Source: Tetragonia tetragonoides
Taxonomy: Eukaryota; Streptophyta; Magnoliopsida; Caryophyllales; Aizoaceae
Assembly (NCBI GenBank): GCA_038025085.1
Contig: CM076144.1
Coordinates: 31,989,501 to 32,053,500 of the forward strand
DNA length: 64,000 nt
Direction of reading: 5' to 3'
The position numbers and the translations under genes were made by a program. Shown here piece after piece: positions 1 to 11,170 of this stretch; positions within the stretch are counted from its first letter, which is position 1; each line of letters opens with the position of its first letter. The notes below the pieces were generated by a model that worked only from the letters and a program-made list of their open reading frames with translations, did no database searches and was not told the origin of the DNA.

Positions 1-1392
1 TGCAAAGTAAGAATGCAGATTTTCACTTTTACAGGAATTTGAGTGGCTGAACTCTCTCAACAATGCTGCTCCACAAGAAGAAGCGAGCCAGCCTTTCGCA
101 ACAACCTCGACACAGAGATGACTTTGGCTCCAATCAAAGAGGATCCTTGATACCAAGACGTCTTCAACTACATCACCAAAGGAATATACCCTCAAGATGC
201 ACCACTAAGAGCTCAACGGGCCATCCGTCTCTTAGCGACGCAATACATAGAATACAAGGGGGTTCTGTACAAAAAATCTTACAAAGGGGTCAACCTCAGA
301 TGCGTGAACTCCGAAGAAGCCGCAGAGATTATGGACGACGTACACAATGGTGTGTGCGGGCCACACATGAATGGCCGAATGCTCTCTAGAAAGGCCCTAT
401 GGTTGGGATACTATTGGACTACTATGGAAAGGGATTGCTACGACTATGTCAAGAAATGCAAGACGTGCCCGATATATGCCAACCTGCAGCATATGCCGAC
501 CTCAATGCTCCACAACTTCACATCCCCTTGGCCATTTTCCGCATGGGGAATAGATATCATCGGTAAGATCACCCCAAAGGTCTCGGGAGGACATGAATAC
601 ATCCTAGTAGCCATAGACTATTTTATCAAATGGGTCGAAGCCCAATCCTATGCCGTCCTTACCTCCAAACAAGCGTCCAAATTCATAAGGAATAACATCA
701 TTTGCCGATACGGCGTTCCGCATGAAATCATCAGTGACCATGGATCCCACTTCAAAGCCGAGACAGCCACCCTCCTCAAAAGCTACAAAATCCAGCACCA
801 CAAATCATCCCCTTACAGTCCCCAAACCAATGGCGCAGTGGAAGCCGCCAAAAAAAACCTCAAGGCTATCATTGAAAAGATGATAGAAAACTACAAAGAT
901 TGGCCCATCAAACTCTCATTTGCCCTTTGGGGATATAGGACATCCATAAGATCCTCTACGGGAGCAACACCTTATTCCCTAGCCTATGGAATGGAAGCAG
1001 TTCTACCCATAGAAGTCCAACTACCCTCCATGTGCATAGCCTTAGAAGGAGAAATTTCCGAAACCCAATGGTTACAAGCCCGCTACGAAGAGCTCATGTT
1101 TACGGATAAAAGACGCCTACGGGCCCTAGACCATTCGCACATGTACCAACAACGGATGGCAAGAGCATTCAACAAAAAGGTTCGACCTCGAAATTTAAGG
1201 GAAGGGGATTTAGTTTGGAAAGAATTACGTGCCCCAGTTACCAACCCCAGAGGCAAATTTCGACCCAACTGGTCCGGCCCATTTATCATCAAAGACATTC
1301 TATCAGGAGGTGTAGTCAGGCTCATGGATATTGATCGCATCGAGTTCAGTCAACTCACCAATATGGATAAACTAAAGAAGTGCTACGTCTAA
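1..1392 (+). pseudogene. Pol 3' end: RNase H-integrase linker and integrase (Tat/Ogre type)
   Basis: Integrase inserts the cDNA copy of the element into the genome. The frame is open from about 151 to the stop at 1390-1392. A zinc-binding region (VHNGVCGPHMNG, then CKTC) comes first. The catalytic core follows, with D in AWGIDIIGKI, D in IISDHGSHF and E in NGAVEAAKK, so all three catalytic residues are present. A GPF motif (FRPNWSGPFII) lies near the C-terminus, and the protein ends NMDKLKKCYV as in other Tat-type integrases. Upstream, in-frame stops at 40-42 and 148-150 break the linker; the second looks like TGG to TGA in a motif usually reading PWY. The integrase itself looks intact but the polyprotein does not. 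No chromodomain is present. Confidence 0.9.
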
Positions 1393-1709
1393 AAAAAAAA
1401 TCCAAAAAAATAAAAAATAAAAAAATAAGACGTCGTTCACCACTTGAACGAACTATGCTGGCCTGATTCCACAATGGATACGTAGGTAACCCTTTTAAGG
1501 GGCCCGGCCAAAATCAATCCAAAATTCCTTTCAAACTCATGCAAAAGGGATAATCTTTATTCAAACTGAACGAATAAGCTTACATTGCAAGAATTAAACT
1601 TCCTAAGGTTACAAAAAAAATAATAATAATGCAACTATGAGGGTTTAAGCTAAACAAATTCTTATTATTATTTTTTTCAAAACTAGACTTGCTTTCCTAG
1701 AAAACTACT
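1393..1709 (+). other. Post-pol spacer of element 1
   Basis: An A-rich stretch (1391-1429) directly follows the integrase stop. After it comes a short sequence (about 1430-1490, containing gaactatgctggcctgattc and gatacgtaggtaaccc) that resembles a motif I recall just downstream of pol in related plant elements. The rest is AT-rich. No open frame of note is seen. Confidence 0.6.
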
Positions 1710-3055
1710 TTAATACTTCTTCCCTTTAGAAGGCTTCGTTGATGAGTTCTTCTTTGAAAGACCTTGGCTTGAGGAAGACCTATAATCGCTCCCTTGAGCT
1801 GGGGGCTTGCCTCTTTTCAGTACATGATAGCCTCCCATTTGAGGCCCTTCCATTATTTTCTTGCTTCCTGTTTTTGAGTCATACTTAGGCTTTAGCTGGT
1901 CCCACTCCTCATGACGAAGGGCTCGTCTCGCTTCTCCATCACCGTAGGAAAGCCAGTTCAGATAGGTCTCAGAAACTTGAGTTGGGGCAATCACCCGAGG
2001 TACAGTCCAGCGGTCCCGGCTACGCCAGTAATTTCCCCAATCCGTAGCAAACTCAGTGGTTAAGGCTACGATAGTTGGTCTCGTAGTTTCCTGAAGAGGA
2101 ATAATCTGCTTCAACCCATATTGCCTCATGACCCTAGAGGGGAAGAAGAAAGTAGTCCTGTACAAACCCAGTATGGTATTATGAAGAACCAAATTGTCAC
2201 AAGCCACTAAAGAGTTCAAGTTCCACCAAGACACATACCGGCGGATAACAAGTCCCGCATGGAAAAAAGCATCCCATTCAGCAAGGGACTTTTCAGAATA
2301 TAGGCTTTTCCTAAACAAGAAGCTAGCAGCAGTATAGGTTTTCTTTGACCAAGCCCGTGGAACACGAGCTATCATATTATCTGGTGATTCTATTAGCCTC
2401 AGATGCTCACATAACCAAATTTGAAGCAGCAGGGGGCTGCCAGAAAAAGCTTTGTGAGGAGAGATTTTCAGCCTGTTGAGCCCAATAATAGTTTTCCCTA
2501 CAACCAGATGCAAAGGAGAATTCCCTTCAACCATTTTATTAACCACTCGCAGCAACGCGGCTCTGCCCAAGTAGGAGATTCTGCATTAGCAAACAATAGG
2601 CGGTTCAACAGGCATAGTACAAAAGCCTGACGGCGACAACGCTTGAATATTGCATTCTTTTCAAAAGAAATAGCAAGTTTTTCGCAGAGTTGAACCAAGT
2701 CCACATCGACACCAAGAACCATGCTTTTGGCCTCTGCAGATGACAAACCCAAGGATTTCTTGTACTGATCCCTAAATCCATCTCTCACATAAGGCATAGC
2801 TAGGGGAAGAACATCAGGCATATTAGTGATCACAGCAAATTCTTCAACTAAAGGGCATAATTCAGAGTTACCAAAACGGAAAACATGCAGGTCAGAGTCC
2901 CAATAATTCAGAGCGGATCGAAGAAGGGGCCACAATATTTTTGTTGGTCTTAAGGTCAGCAAGGTAGAGACATGGAACGGAGGTAGTTCAAGTTTATCTT
3001 CTACGGTCAGATTATTGCACCAGGCATCGAACAGGTTTTCAAAAGATTTCACCAT
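1710..3055 (-). pseudogene. Antisense gene 1 of element 1: DUF7745-like protein
   Basis: The gene lies opposite to gag-pol, between pol and the 3' LTR. The N-terminal part contains LRPTKILWPLLRSALNYWD and a FGNSELCPLVEEFAVITNMP motif. This W/FG...L/PTxEE pattern resembles the plant DUF7745 family found in repeat-associated proteins. After a frame change near 2500-2570, an SPLLLQIWLCEHLRL motif and a basic, Ser/Lys-rich tail follow to the stop at 1710. Removing one shift near 2570 would join the two frames, so I read this as one gene with a single frameshift. I chose the ATG at 3055 because it is the first downstream of where a TATA box at 3126-3137 would start transcription; an ATG at 3109 is in frame but only 17 bases from the TATA box. 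The protein's function is unknown. Antisense ORFs at this position are known in Tat elements; the DUF assignment is by pattern only. Confidence 0.7.
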
Positions 3056-3125
3056 GATAGAAAATTTGGGAAATTTGGGAGAGCTAAGGTCTGAAAAGTG
3101 ATACAACATCAAGTATCCCGTAAAT

Positions 3126-3137
3126 CCTATTTATAGG
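3126..3137 (-). promoter_or_regulatory. TATA box of antisense gene 1
   Basis: The minus strand reads CCTATAAATAGG, itself palindromic, about 70 bases before the chosen ATG at 3055. This spacing suits a plant TATA box and suggests the antisense gene has its own promoter. Confidence 0.65.
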
Positions 3138-3185
3138 CAAAAACGCGGGCCAAAGAAGTTAGCAATCCAAAAAAAAGCCCAAACC

Positions 3186-3290
3186 AGAGCCGTCAGCGGC
3201 CCTGGTCAGCGCCGCTAGCGGCCTTGACCAGCGTCCCTAGCAGCCCAAGCCTGCAGCCCAGTGCCGCTAGCGGCCCTGACCCTGGCCCGG
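3186..3290. repeat. Cluster of GCCGCTAGCGG-type palindromes upstream of antisense gene 1
   Basis: Two exact copies of gccgctagcgg lie at 3211-3221 and 3263-3273, with degenerate neighbours (gccgtcagcgg, gtccctagcag) interleaved with ctggtcagc/ttgaccagc segments. The cluster is GC-rich in an AT-rich setting and sits 50-165 bases beyond the TATA box. The same core occurs in the element's LTR. Confidence 0.8.
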
Positions 3291-3662
3291 TCCGAATTTT
3301 CCTCTCGCTCCAGCTCGCCCCATTGATCCGGTCTGCCCGATTCAAGCCCAGTTTTGATACCCGCGCTGAATTACAAAGCCTGAGACTCTCTTAGTTTTAT
3401 CTTTTTCAAATTTGTTTTTATTATTTTTCTTTTTTTTTAGGGGGTATAATATGTGTAATTTTTGCTTTTTCTTGCAATTTTTACCTTTTTTCTTTATTTT
3501 ATTCCCAAAATTATGGCTTTTCCTACTACATAACACATTGCATACTTAGAGATCAGACGGGCATAATCGAGTCATCATATCATATCATATATATCATAAA
3601 AATGCATAAAAACAGGAGTTCGAAATCTCAAGATCAATGTCTACAAGGATATCCGACAACGC
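3291..3662. other. Spacer between the two antisense genes
   Basis: The stretch is AT-rich with T-rich tracts (3400-3510) and a short catatcatat array near 3580. No gene is seen. A reverse-complement relative of 3430-3585 occurs at 35619-35775, which identifies the latter as the 3' flank of a homologous antisense gene. Confidence 0.6.
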
Positions 3663-6391
3663 TCATCCAGAGTCGTCATCACCGCTGCTGTCAGCCTCAT
3701 CATCAACGGACAGCCCCAGAGTGGAGAGAAGAGCTATAAATGGGCTTGCTGTTTTCGGGCCTCATGTCCTGCCCATCATATGCTGGTGCGCGCCTAGGGG
3801 TACCTGCCGGAAACCCCACGGCAAAGAAACTCTCCGTGGCCTGACTGGCGAAATCCATAGCCATATCCAGATGCGAAGGCCCAGTAGGAGGCACATCCCA
3901 TCCAGGGGCGTTCGCCCAACCTCCAACCGTGAGGGTAACAATGGGCCTCCTATCAAGGGAAGGCTAGAAGCCCACAGGGGAGAACATCTCAGGAATGTAC
4001 GGCACAGAAGGTCCGGGCGCCTCATCAACAGGAGGCCTGATCACAGCTACGGGAGGTGAACGAGCAACAGACGGCCTGCTCGCCGAAGAGGCCCTCGCGG
4101 CAGAAGAATGTTGAGGCCCCACCGAAGACGAAGACTGGGACATTTGCAGACAATGAAAGTTGAGATGTTAAGTTAAGCACTTCACTTAGCTAAAAGATAA
4201 AAGTCTACTTACATCAACGGTCCGAGACCGAGAACTCTTCCCCTTGCCCATTACTCAACCATAGCCTTTCTTTAGCAGGTGGATGAGCTTGAAGATCTAA
4301 GAGGTCTGCTCCCTGTTCAACTACAAAAAGAGAGCCACAAGATAGAGTCAGCACTCAAAACCAAACACAAACACAATAAGGGACAAAAAGGAGCTCACCC
4401 CCGTACAACCATCAGGCAAGGGCAACCCTCCACAGCCTCTTTGTCAGCCATATGAAGAGGGAACTCTGCTACTATGCGTCTCCCACTCTCCCCAATGTAC
4501 CTCACCTCATTGGTCGGCAAGGTCACGCTTGGGGGCTGACCCCGAGGAACTCTAGAATGAGACCTCTTAGGACCCTTAGGAGCTAGACGATCCGCCTGCA
4601 AGACACAAGGAGTCAGTATATCACACATACAGCTAAAAATATGCAGAAGAGTTTCTTACCTCAGAAGTAAGGTCTGGCATCAAGCGATCCAAGCAGTAGG
4701 CCAGGTACACGGCCGTGCGGTCCAAGCCAATAACCTCTGGCATAAGAAACTCCGTGGCCGCCATACCAAAGCTCACTACTCCCAAGTCCCGCACACTCAG
4801 ACAACGCAGATAGAACATGGTCAAAGGAGGATCCTCCGGAACCAGGTGACTACCCAGTGAGAGATAGACCAGCCGAGTCAAAGGGTCCCCCAAGTACTAT
4901 ACAAAGCCAAATGGCCCCTCAAAGACCACTCGCAAAGAAGACACTCTATAGGACTCCAGGGTAATATGGGGTGGAACCCAAGGGATACCATCAAAAGCAG
5001 ACCATGATACCTGCAGGTTACCAGTTCAAAAGTTCATTCACACCAAATGGACCAACAAGAAAAATGCACAAGTCAACAACAACATACCGTAGATGCGGCA
5101 TGGCTCTCGAAGGTGGCCCGAAAATGCTCCAGAGAGGTAAACGAGTGGTTACCCCTACTAATCGACCGTGAACCTAATGCAAACATCCTCAAACCAGGAC
5201 AGTGAGGACCGAAAGCCGAAAAATACTCAAAGAACCACAGCTGCCATACAAGCAAGAAAATAAGCTCCAAGTCCAAAAGCAAGCACGTGCAAAGGAAAAG
5301 AAAAAAAATTAAATGGGCCTACCTCCAGTATCCTCCATGGGCCCGAGATAGATGTCCTCTCACTCGTCTCCTTAGGCCTACAAGCCCGATGACACCATCT
5401 CACCAAAGAAGCATAAGCGGAAGCACCGAGGTTGTACTCATGGACCTTGGACAAATCCTCTAAGCATGTCAAGAAACCGCCTTGACACACGCTCTTCTTT
5501 TGAGCAAAGATGGTAGACCCCAACAAGCAAGCCAGGAAAATACGGGCTCTCTACTCCTCAGTAAGCCCCTGCTCCGCCAAGGCCTCCCACAACCGCGCCA
5601 AAGAAACCCGATCCTTATCAAAGTGGACAGACACGGGCTCGTAAAGCTCAAGCAAACTAATCTATCGCCAATAGTTTGCGTCATACCGAATACGACGCCC
5701 TCTAAAGGATAGCCCCGTCAGCACGGCAAACTGATAAGGGGTGGGGAACATCTCTCCTATAGGTGTATGGAAAGTGTTCGTGGAATCCCAAAACCTCTCT
5801 AATAACCCCCTGGCAATGATCCTAGAATCCTCGACTGACAAGCAGGGATAACAGTTAGGAAATGGTCCAAACCCGAACCCAGTACCAAGTTCCTAACCCC
5901 CACTGAAAAGGTCTCCAACATCATAGCCCAATGGGAGGTAGCCCCATGAGCCTGCAACAAGACACCAACACCCTAGCCAACAAACAAATTTTCCTCAACA
6001 CCCCATACACTAGAAATACAACTAAAATAATTCTACACAAGTTATATGCAGCTGACAACCAATCCAGTACAAGTCCCAATTTGTTCGTGTGCCGAAGCAC
6101 TAACAGTTCCAATTTTCAGTTCAAATATACTGAACAGAAAAAAAAATGGGAAAATCAGAAAACATACCAACTCCAAGGTAGGCAGATGACTCTGTCTATC
6201 CGGTAGTAGAACACTGCGGTTCCAAACCCCAACCGGGGCCAGTCCAGCCGCATGAAAGAATCCTAGTATAGCCGAGCTCCATCCGCGTGACTAGTCGGAG
6301 GTGCTCTAGTGGAAGGTAACCCGGTGCGGAAAAGGCTCCGGTCATACTCCTCCTCACTCATGGGACGTTTTCCCTTATCCACAGGAGCCAT
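3663..6391 (-). pseudogene. Antisense gene 2 of element 1: PMD-like protein, multi-exon, decayed
   Basis: The gene starts at the ATG at 6391 (MAPVDKGKRPM) and ends at the TGA at 3663-3665. Exon-like blocks in order: 6391-6168, with a GTATGT-type donor; about 5955-5320, containing MFPTPYQF...LTGLSFRGRRIRYD and ARIFLACLLGSTIFAQKKS; about 5230-5075; about 4990-4630; about 4628-4395; and a C-terminal Pro/Ser-rich part at 4140-3663. The LTGLSF and ARIFLA...FAQ blocks resemble the plant mobile domain (aminotransferase-like) found in transposon-derived genes. Frameshifts and stops in the second block (around 5640-5850) break the frame, so this copy is a pseudogene. A close relative is at 35779-38531. 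The protein's function is unknown. Confidence 0.75.
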
Positions 6392-6687
6392 GGGAGCACA
6401 ATGAAGCTTTCTCTCTCTACAAGTGGGAAAATAAAAGTTTCAGATTCGCAAGAAACAGACACCCATTCAACAATGCAAACCAAAATTCAACAACTAGGCG
6501 AAAAAATAAGCAAGTTCAAGACAAAAACTGAAGAAATCGGTCAATAATCGACTTACCTCAAGCAAAGTGGAGTACTCAACAATGGAGGAAGTTTGAAGGT
6601 TTGCTCTCGACAAAATGAAGCTCGACAATGAAGAACAAGGCACGCGAAAAAAAAAGAGAAGCGCCGAAGCGCTTTTACTTGGCTCAA

Positions 6688-6783
6688 GCCCAGCGCAGCT
6701 AGCGGCCTTCGTCAAAGGCACAGCGCTGCTAGCTGCGCTGGCCTGGGCCGCTAGCGGCCCTGCAGAACTGCACGTGCAGGCCC
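6688..6783. repeat. Palindrome cluster upstream of antisense gene 2
   Basis: An exact gccgctagcgg lies at 6747-6757, with variants such as cagctagcgg and tgctagctgcgctgg alongside and a cacgtg core (aactgcacgtgcagg) at the end. It sits 300-390 bases upstream of the ATG at 6391 on the minus strand. Confidence 0.75.
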
Positions 6784-7080
6784 CTCTGCTGTCCTACGGT
6801 CCCTTTTTCCACTCCAAAGTTCATTACTTCAGTTCATTCGCGCAAATATCAGTACCAAGTGCGCGGGAACAAAGTACTTCGGCCCACAAATTCAAATTCG
6901 ACAGTTGACCCATTTTACGGTACCAATTATTTTCAGGTAAAACTAACCCATTTATTTTTGCAGGTCCCAGATACTGAAACTCGGATCTACACTGCGACAA
7001 CCCTTACCGCCCAGAGTGCCAAAATTATTTTTAAAGCCCGGAAATTCTATCGGCCTTACAACTCAATATTACAAATTCGG
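6784..7080. other. Non-coding 3' region of element 1
   Basis: No gene is seen here. The sequence is shared with 38950-39250 of element 2, including gtcccagatactgaa, so it belongs to the element's 3' untranslated region. Confidence 0.6.
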
Positions 7081-7378
7081 GCCAGTCAATGATCGCTTAA
7101 GCTATTGCGATTAAACTGTCCTCCTGGGAAATGCTAAATTTGGGCCAGTCAATGATCGCTTAAGCTATTGCGGTTAAACTGTCTCTCTGCGAGGTTACAA
7201 ATTTTAGGGTCAGTCAATGGTCGCTTAAGCTATTGCGGTTAAGTTGTCCCTCTACGAGGTTACTTATTATGTGTCAGTCAATGATTGCTTAAACCGTTGC
7301 AGTTATACTGTCCATTATTTTTTATATGTGTTTCAGTCAATGATTGCTTAAGCAATTGTATTTAAACTGTTCATATGT
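7081..7378 (+). repeat. Tandem array in the 3' UTR of element 1 (5 units of ~62-67 bp)
   Basis: The units start near 7081, 7143, 7210, 7273 and 7334. Each has a gtcagtcaatgatcgctta core followed by agctattgcggttaaactgt. The later units are more diverged. Ogre-type elements are known for fast-evolving tandem repeats at this position. Element 2 has the same five-unit array at 39252-39545. Confidence 0.85.
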
Positions 7379-7784
7379 CCTAACCATTTTTGCAGCCGTT
7401 ACTTTAATCGCGTTGTCCCGTTGACTTTTTCGTTTCTCATAAAGGGACGAAATCTCGACATCCGCCGAGCGGTGTTTAGTCACTGTTTGTCAAAGCACTC
7501 CACGTTGATCATTCTCAAAGTATTACTAACCTTTTCATTCACTCTAAATACAGGTCCCCAGCAGACGTTCAGATCATCTACGAGCGGTGTTCTATCCTGC
7601 TACCATAACCTCTATTTTCTCTTGTGTTCATAGAGATGAAATCTTATCGCACTACGAGCATGTCCCAACTCAGGTTTGTCTTCATATGCATACATATTGT
7701 ACACTCTCACACACCGTGTGCACATCAGCATCCTGCATGTCGCCTTCGGAATACTTTGATCTTCGCTTTTACTCAAGCTCGATC

Positions 7785-7798
7785 AAAGTGGGGGCTTC
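7785..7798 (+). promoter_or_regulatory. Polypurine tract of element 1
   Basis: The sequence aaagtgggggcttc lies directly before the TGTAGACGCC start of the LTR. The same tract precedes the LTRs at 40117 and 41624. It would prime plus-strand DNA synthesis and shows that the LTR at 7799 is a 3' LTR with its element body to the left. Confidence 0.85.
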
Positions 7799-8124
7799 TG
7801 TAGACGCCAAAAAAGCATCTTCAGATTGCTCCGCAAAAGCCCGATGATGAAAGGAGTAATTTATAAACTTGTACTGCTATTTTTTCTTTAATAGTTAAGA
7901 TAAGGTCTCTGGTTTTTCCTCCAAACACTCCTTCATTCCATTTCATTCAAAAGCCCCGTTCAAGAGCTTTTCAACGACACGTCTCATGCCTCTTTCCGAC
8001 TCCCGGTCGCCAAGTTGCGATTTAGGGGTAAAACCGTCTTTTACCGTTCAAGGGTAAAACGGTCTTTTCACATTTTTTGGAATATTTAAATTCCTCCGGA
8101 AAATAAAAACTGTACAGCTGGCTG

Positions 8125-8212
8125 CTAACAGCCGTCAGCGGCTCTGGCCAGGGCCGCTAGCGGCGCTGACCATATTCCCAGGGCCGCTAGTGGCGCTGAC
8201 CCTACTTCTTGC
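8125..8212. repeat. GC palindromes in U3 of the element 1 LTR
   Basis: The sequence gccgtcagcggctctggcc is followed by gccgctagcgg at 8153-8163 and gccgctagtgg at 8183-8193, each trailed by cgctgacc. They lie 90-155 bases upstream of the LTR TATA box. The core matches the clusters upstream of the antisense genes. Confidence 0.8.
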
Positions 8213-8281
8213 CCAACTCTTTTTTCGGCCAAAATCCAAATTTCGGCTCCTTTTCAGCCGTCCAACCCTACTTCCTGCGCC

Positions 8282-8289
8282 TATAAATA
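8282..8289 (+). promoter_or_regulatory. TATA box of the element 1 LTR
   Basis: The motif tataaata occurs in cctataaatacgaccctcc, conserved at the same place in the LTRs at 40117 and 59767. Confidence 0.75.
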
Positions 8290-9127
8290 CGACCCTCCAC
8301 TCTTAGTTCAAAACACACAATCTACAGTTGACACCGTCTATTCTCAGTAGTATTGACTCTGAGCTTCTCCCTCTTTCTTCTAAAATTGGGATCTTGTCCT
8401 TTACTATTTTTGTCAAATATAGCCTACAGTTCAGGTACAAATTTCTGAGGGCTCAAATTAAATTAATTGCCTAATTGTTTATTTTCTAGTAGTCATAATG
8501 TAGATATCATGCTAGAATAGCGTTTTATTGCTTCCTAAATATTGTCTGTATAGTCGTTGTGTTGCTCAACTTGTCAATCCGAATGCTTGTCTAAATAAGG
8601 GTTAATAATAAATGTTGTGATGCTTGTGATGAACCAATTAATAGTCTAAGTCTAGGTTGTTAATCTGATTTTGCATGGGAATTATGTCTTTAAATTATTA
8701 AGCAAACTTGAGTTAGTAGAGGCCGTCATAATACGGGCAAGTTGGGTGCCTAACACTTCCCACCTCGTACCTTCGCCCCCGAACCTATTATTTTTGGGTA
8801 CTCATATGTTCTATATGAGCGGGAGTTTCTAAAAACATGATTAGTTCACTTTTCGCGCTATTGGGTTGTCCCTTCAGTTTGTTCCTTCGATAAAACGCTG
8901 ATAGCAGATTTGTGACCTCTTTCACGGTTTTTATTCAATTCATGTCTTTACAAAATCCTTTCTAACTCGATGATCCCTTGAACTTATCTAAACCCCCAAC
9001 TTACAAATTTTCTATAAGGACGCACTCCGTGGAAACCAATACATTTATGTAAAAAGGATTGGACGAAAATCCTAGGTCCTTACAACTATGGCATTTTGTC
9101 GCCACAACTGTTAGCAACTATGCGGCA

Positions 9128-9138
9128 GCCGCTAGCGG
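9128..9138. repeat. GCCGCTAGCGG palindrome upstream of the X gene
   Basis: A single exact copy (cagccgctagcggtgac) lies 290 bases before the ATG at 9428. This is the same relative position as the clusters upstream of the related genes of elements 1 and 2. Confidence 0.7.
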
Positions 9139-9427
9139 TGACGCGAGGCCTAGCTGGGTCTCTTTAGCGAGCTGATGCTTGCATTTTTTGCACAACACTT
9201 CGGCCACTTTGTCTTCTTCGAGCCAAAACGTCATTGACGAGAACTTGAGCTTAGTGGGTAAGCTCAATTCTCCATCAAATGTGTTGCTTTTTGTTGCAAA
9301 CCTGCTTAATTTCTTACCCAGTTCTTGAATTCCGACTTGCATTGTTGAATAGGGGCTTGTAACTTGGGAATATGACAAGACAAATTCTTCCCTTTTGTAG
9401 AGAGAGAAAGTTTGAATTTGCTCAAAC

Positions 9428-11170
9428 ATGCCACCAAAGAAGAGGAGGACATGGGGAAAGGCTCAAATGACCAAGGAGGAGGAATATAAAGACCTTTTCC
9501 GTTCTGCGTTTCCTCTGACTTGGAGACCTCCACTTCACCATGAGGATGAGGTAATGTTGTTCAGAGAATGTTTCATGTGTCGGGATTGGCGACCCCGAGA
9601 GGCTTGGTACCGTAGTGTACTCCTTTTTGAGAGGATGGATTATCTGTCTGACTTGATTAAGGTATTTATGTATTTTGTTTTCGTACGGGTTGCAGTAGAA
9701 AAATTGTATTATACTGAGTTGTTAGCGCTTCGGAACATGAACAAATTGGGATTGAGTTGGATTGATTGTTATCTGTGTAGAATAGATATCTGTGTAGTCA
9801 CTGTTGTAGAACTTGAATGGTCACATGTAGAATATTGCTTTATTTAGTTCATTCGTGTGAAATTTTCCTTGCTTTGTTGAATGATAGGAGGTAGGAGACG
9901 TTGTACGGCCTCAGGGGCATACTACAAGATGGACCCTTATATATGAGTCTTTGTCTTGGGGAGTCCGAGAGAAGATCATGGCTTCTGATTTTGACCATTT
10001 TATGTTTGTAGTTCCTTCTTTTTATTCGAGTGCACCTTGGAGTTTTGCTCGTGGGTTGTTGGAGACGTTTTGGGATACTACGAATACTTTTCATACTTCT
10101 GTCACAGAGATGTTCCCCACCCCGTATCAGTTTGTTTTACTGACGGGCTTGAGCTTTAAGGGACAAAGAGTCGTGTATGATGTTCATTATCATGACAATG
10201 AGGCACTAATGTATGTATGACTTGTATGGTCCCGTTTCTTCCTAGTTTGATGATGATAGAAATGTCGGTCTGACTATGCTACAGATGCGCTCACCGAGTA
10301 GGAGTCGACTAAGGCCCAAAAGACTCGTATTTTTTTGACATGTTTATTGGGGGCTACAGTCTTTTCTAGGAAGAAGAGTGTATGCTTGATTTGGTTTTAA
10401 CCATGCTAAGAGAAGTTGGATGAGGTGTATGAGTAGAACTTTGGTGCTACGGCAAATGCCTCTTTGGTTAGATAGTGTCGACATGCTTGTAGGCCTGGAG
10501 AGAGCAGTGGTAAGACTGCTATTGCTGGTCCTTGGAGGATTTTAGTTCTCCTAACCTTTCATTTTTGATGCTTTTGTTGTGACCGTGTATTTGACGATCT
10601 TGTTTGGCTGATAGCTTTGGTTCTTTGAGTATTTCCCGTCTTTGGGTCCACCTCGACCGGGTGAGAGGATGTTTTTACTAGCAGCAAGCATGAGAAGTGT
10701 GCTGGAGGGACCATATGGCTTTGAGTGGTATTTGGGTGACCGATTGTGTCAGCTGGTTTATCATGAGCTTCCTAGCCACCCTATATCCTAGAGGATCCTT
10801 CGTTGACCATGTTTCATCTGCGTAGCTTTGGTGTAGCTGACTTGGAGGTGGTTAGGCATGGGTCGGACGCCGCCGGCTATGTCGTGCCTTTTGTCGAGGG
10901 CTTGGACTCCACGGTATCATATTTGTCCTACTCTTTGGAGCGGTTGATGCTTGATTTCAGCTCATGGTAATCTCTCACTCTTATGGTGAGCAGCATATTT
11001 TGTGGAAATTGTCCTAACATTCTGTTTTGCAAGAGGAGCTGGTGATGCCATCGCGTGAATGTAGGAGGGGCAGAGCTAGAGGTCCTCCACCTCAGCCCCG
11101 GAGTCTTATTCTCCCGAGTACCGGGGTAAGGTATGTCAGCAAGATTGCGATGCATGTGACAGAGCAGTTC
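9428..11170 (+). pseudogene. X antisense-type PMD-like gene, first part (split by element A)
   Basis: Exon 1 (9428-9661) starts MPPKKRRTWGKAQM and ends at a clean gattaag/GTATTT donor. Exon 2 starts near 9888 after a gatag acceptor and contains ASDFDHFMFVVPSFYSS and MFPTPYQFVLLTGLSFKGQ, the same LTGLSF block as in the genes at 3663-6391 and 35779-38531. After about 10200 the frame shifts, and stops appear (for example near 10250 and 10300), although KTRIFLTCLLGATVFSRKKS is recognisable at 10320-10380. Further exon-like blocks continue to 11170, where element A interrupts the sequence after HVTEQF. Coding similarity to the element 1 and 2 genes is only moderate, so X is a different family member. 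It cannot make a full protein. Confidence 0.75.
11166..11170. repeat. Target-site duplication of element A, left copy (agttc)
   Basis: The bases agttc directly precede the left LTR and recur at 34712-34716 after the right LTR. A 5-bp duplication is standard for Ty3/gypsy integration. Confidence 0.9.

Larger units (their letters stand above)
1..9084 (+). mobile_element. Element 1: 3' portion of a Tat/Ogre-like Ty3/gypsy retrotransposon
   Basis: The segment holds the end of pol (integrase), then two minus-strand genes, a 3' tandem array, a polypurine tract and a TG...CA LTR ending at 9084. This order (pol, antisense ORFs, repetitive 3' UTR, LTR) is characteristic of the Tat/Ogre branch of plant Ty3/gypsy elements. 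The 5' LTR, gag and most of pol lie left of the window. The sequence after the LTR (actat...) belongs to a different element, so element 1 was probably inserted there; the matching target duplication would be outside the window. Confidence 0.85.
7799..9084 (+). repeat. 3' LTR of element 1
   Basis: The LTR begins TGTAGACGCCAAAAAAG and ends ggtccttaca (1286 bp, TG...CA). Nearly full-length relatives are at 40117-41399 and 59767-61046. A TATA box (tataaata, 8282-8289) separates U3 from R/U5. U3 carries two palindromes of the gccgctagcgg type at 8153-8163 and 8183-8193. Confidence 0.92.
9085..11170 (-). mobile_element. Fragment X, left part: reversed Tat-type element with antisense gene
   Basis: The segment between the element 1 LTR and element A carries the start of a plus-strand PMD-like gene. 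Because such genes are antisense in Tat elements, X is read as part of a minus-strand element whose 3' LTR has been lost or displaced by element 1. Its right part continues at 34712 after element A. Confidence 0.6.

Noticed and set aside
7081..7378. Regular repeats with spacers, superficially CRISPR-like
   Set aside because: The whole unit repeats without unique spacers and lies in a plant retrotransposon 3' UTR; the same holds for 39252-39545 and 43797-44515.
9118..9533. Minus-strand ORFs over the X gene start
   Set aside because: They run antisense through the upstream region and exon 1, whose plus-strand frame matches the paralogs.
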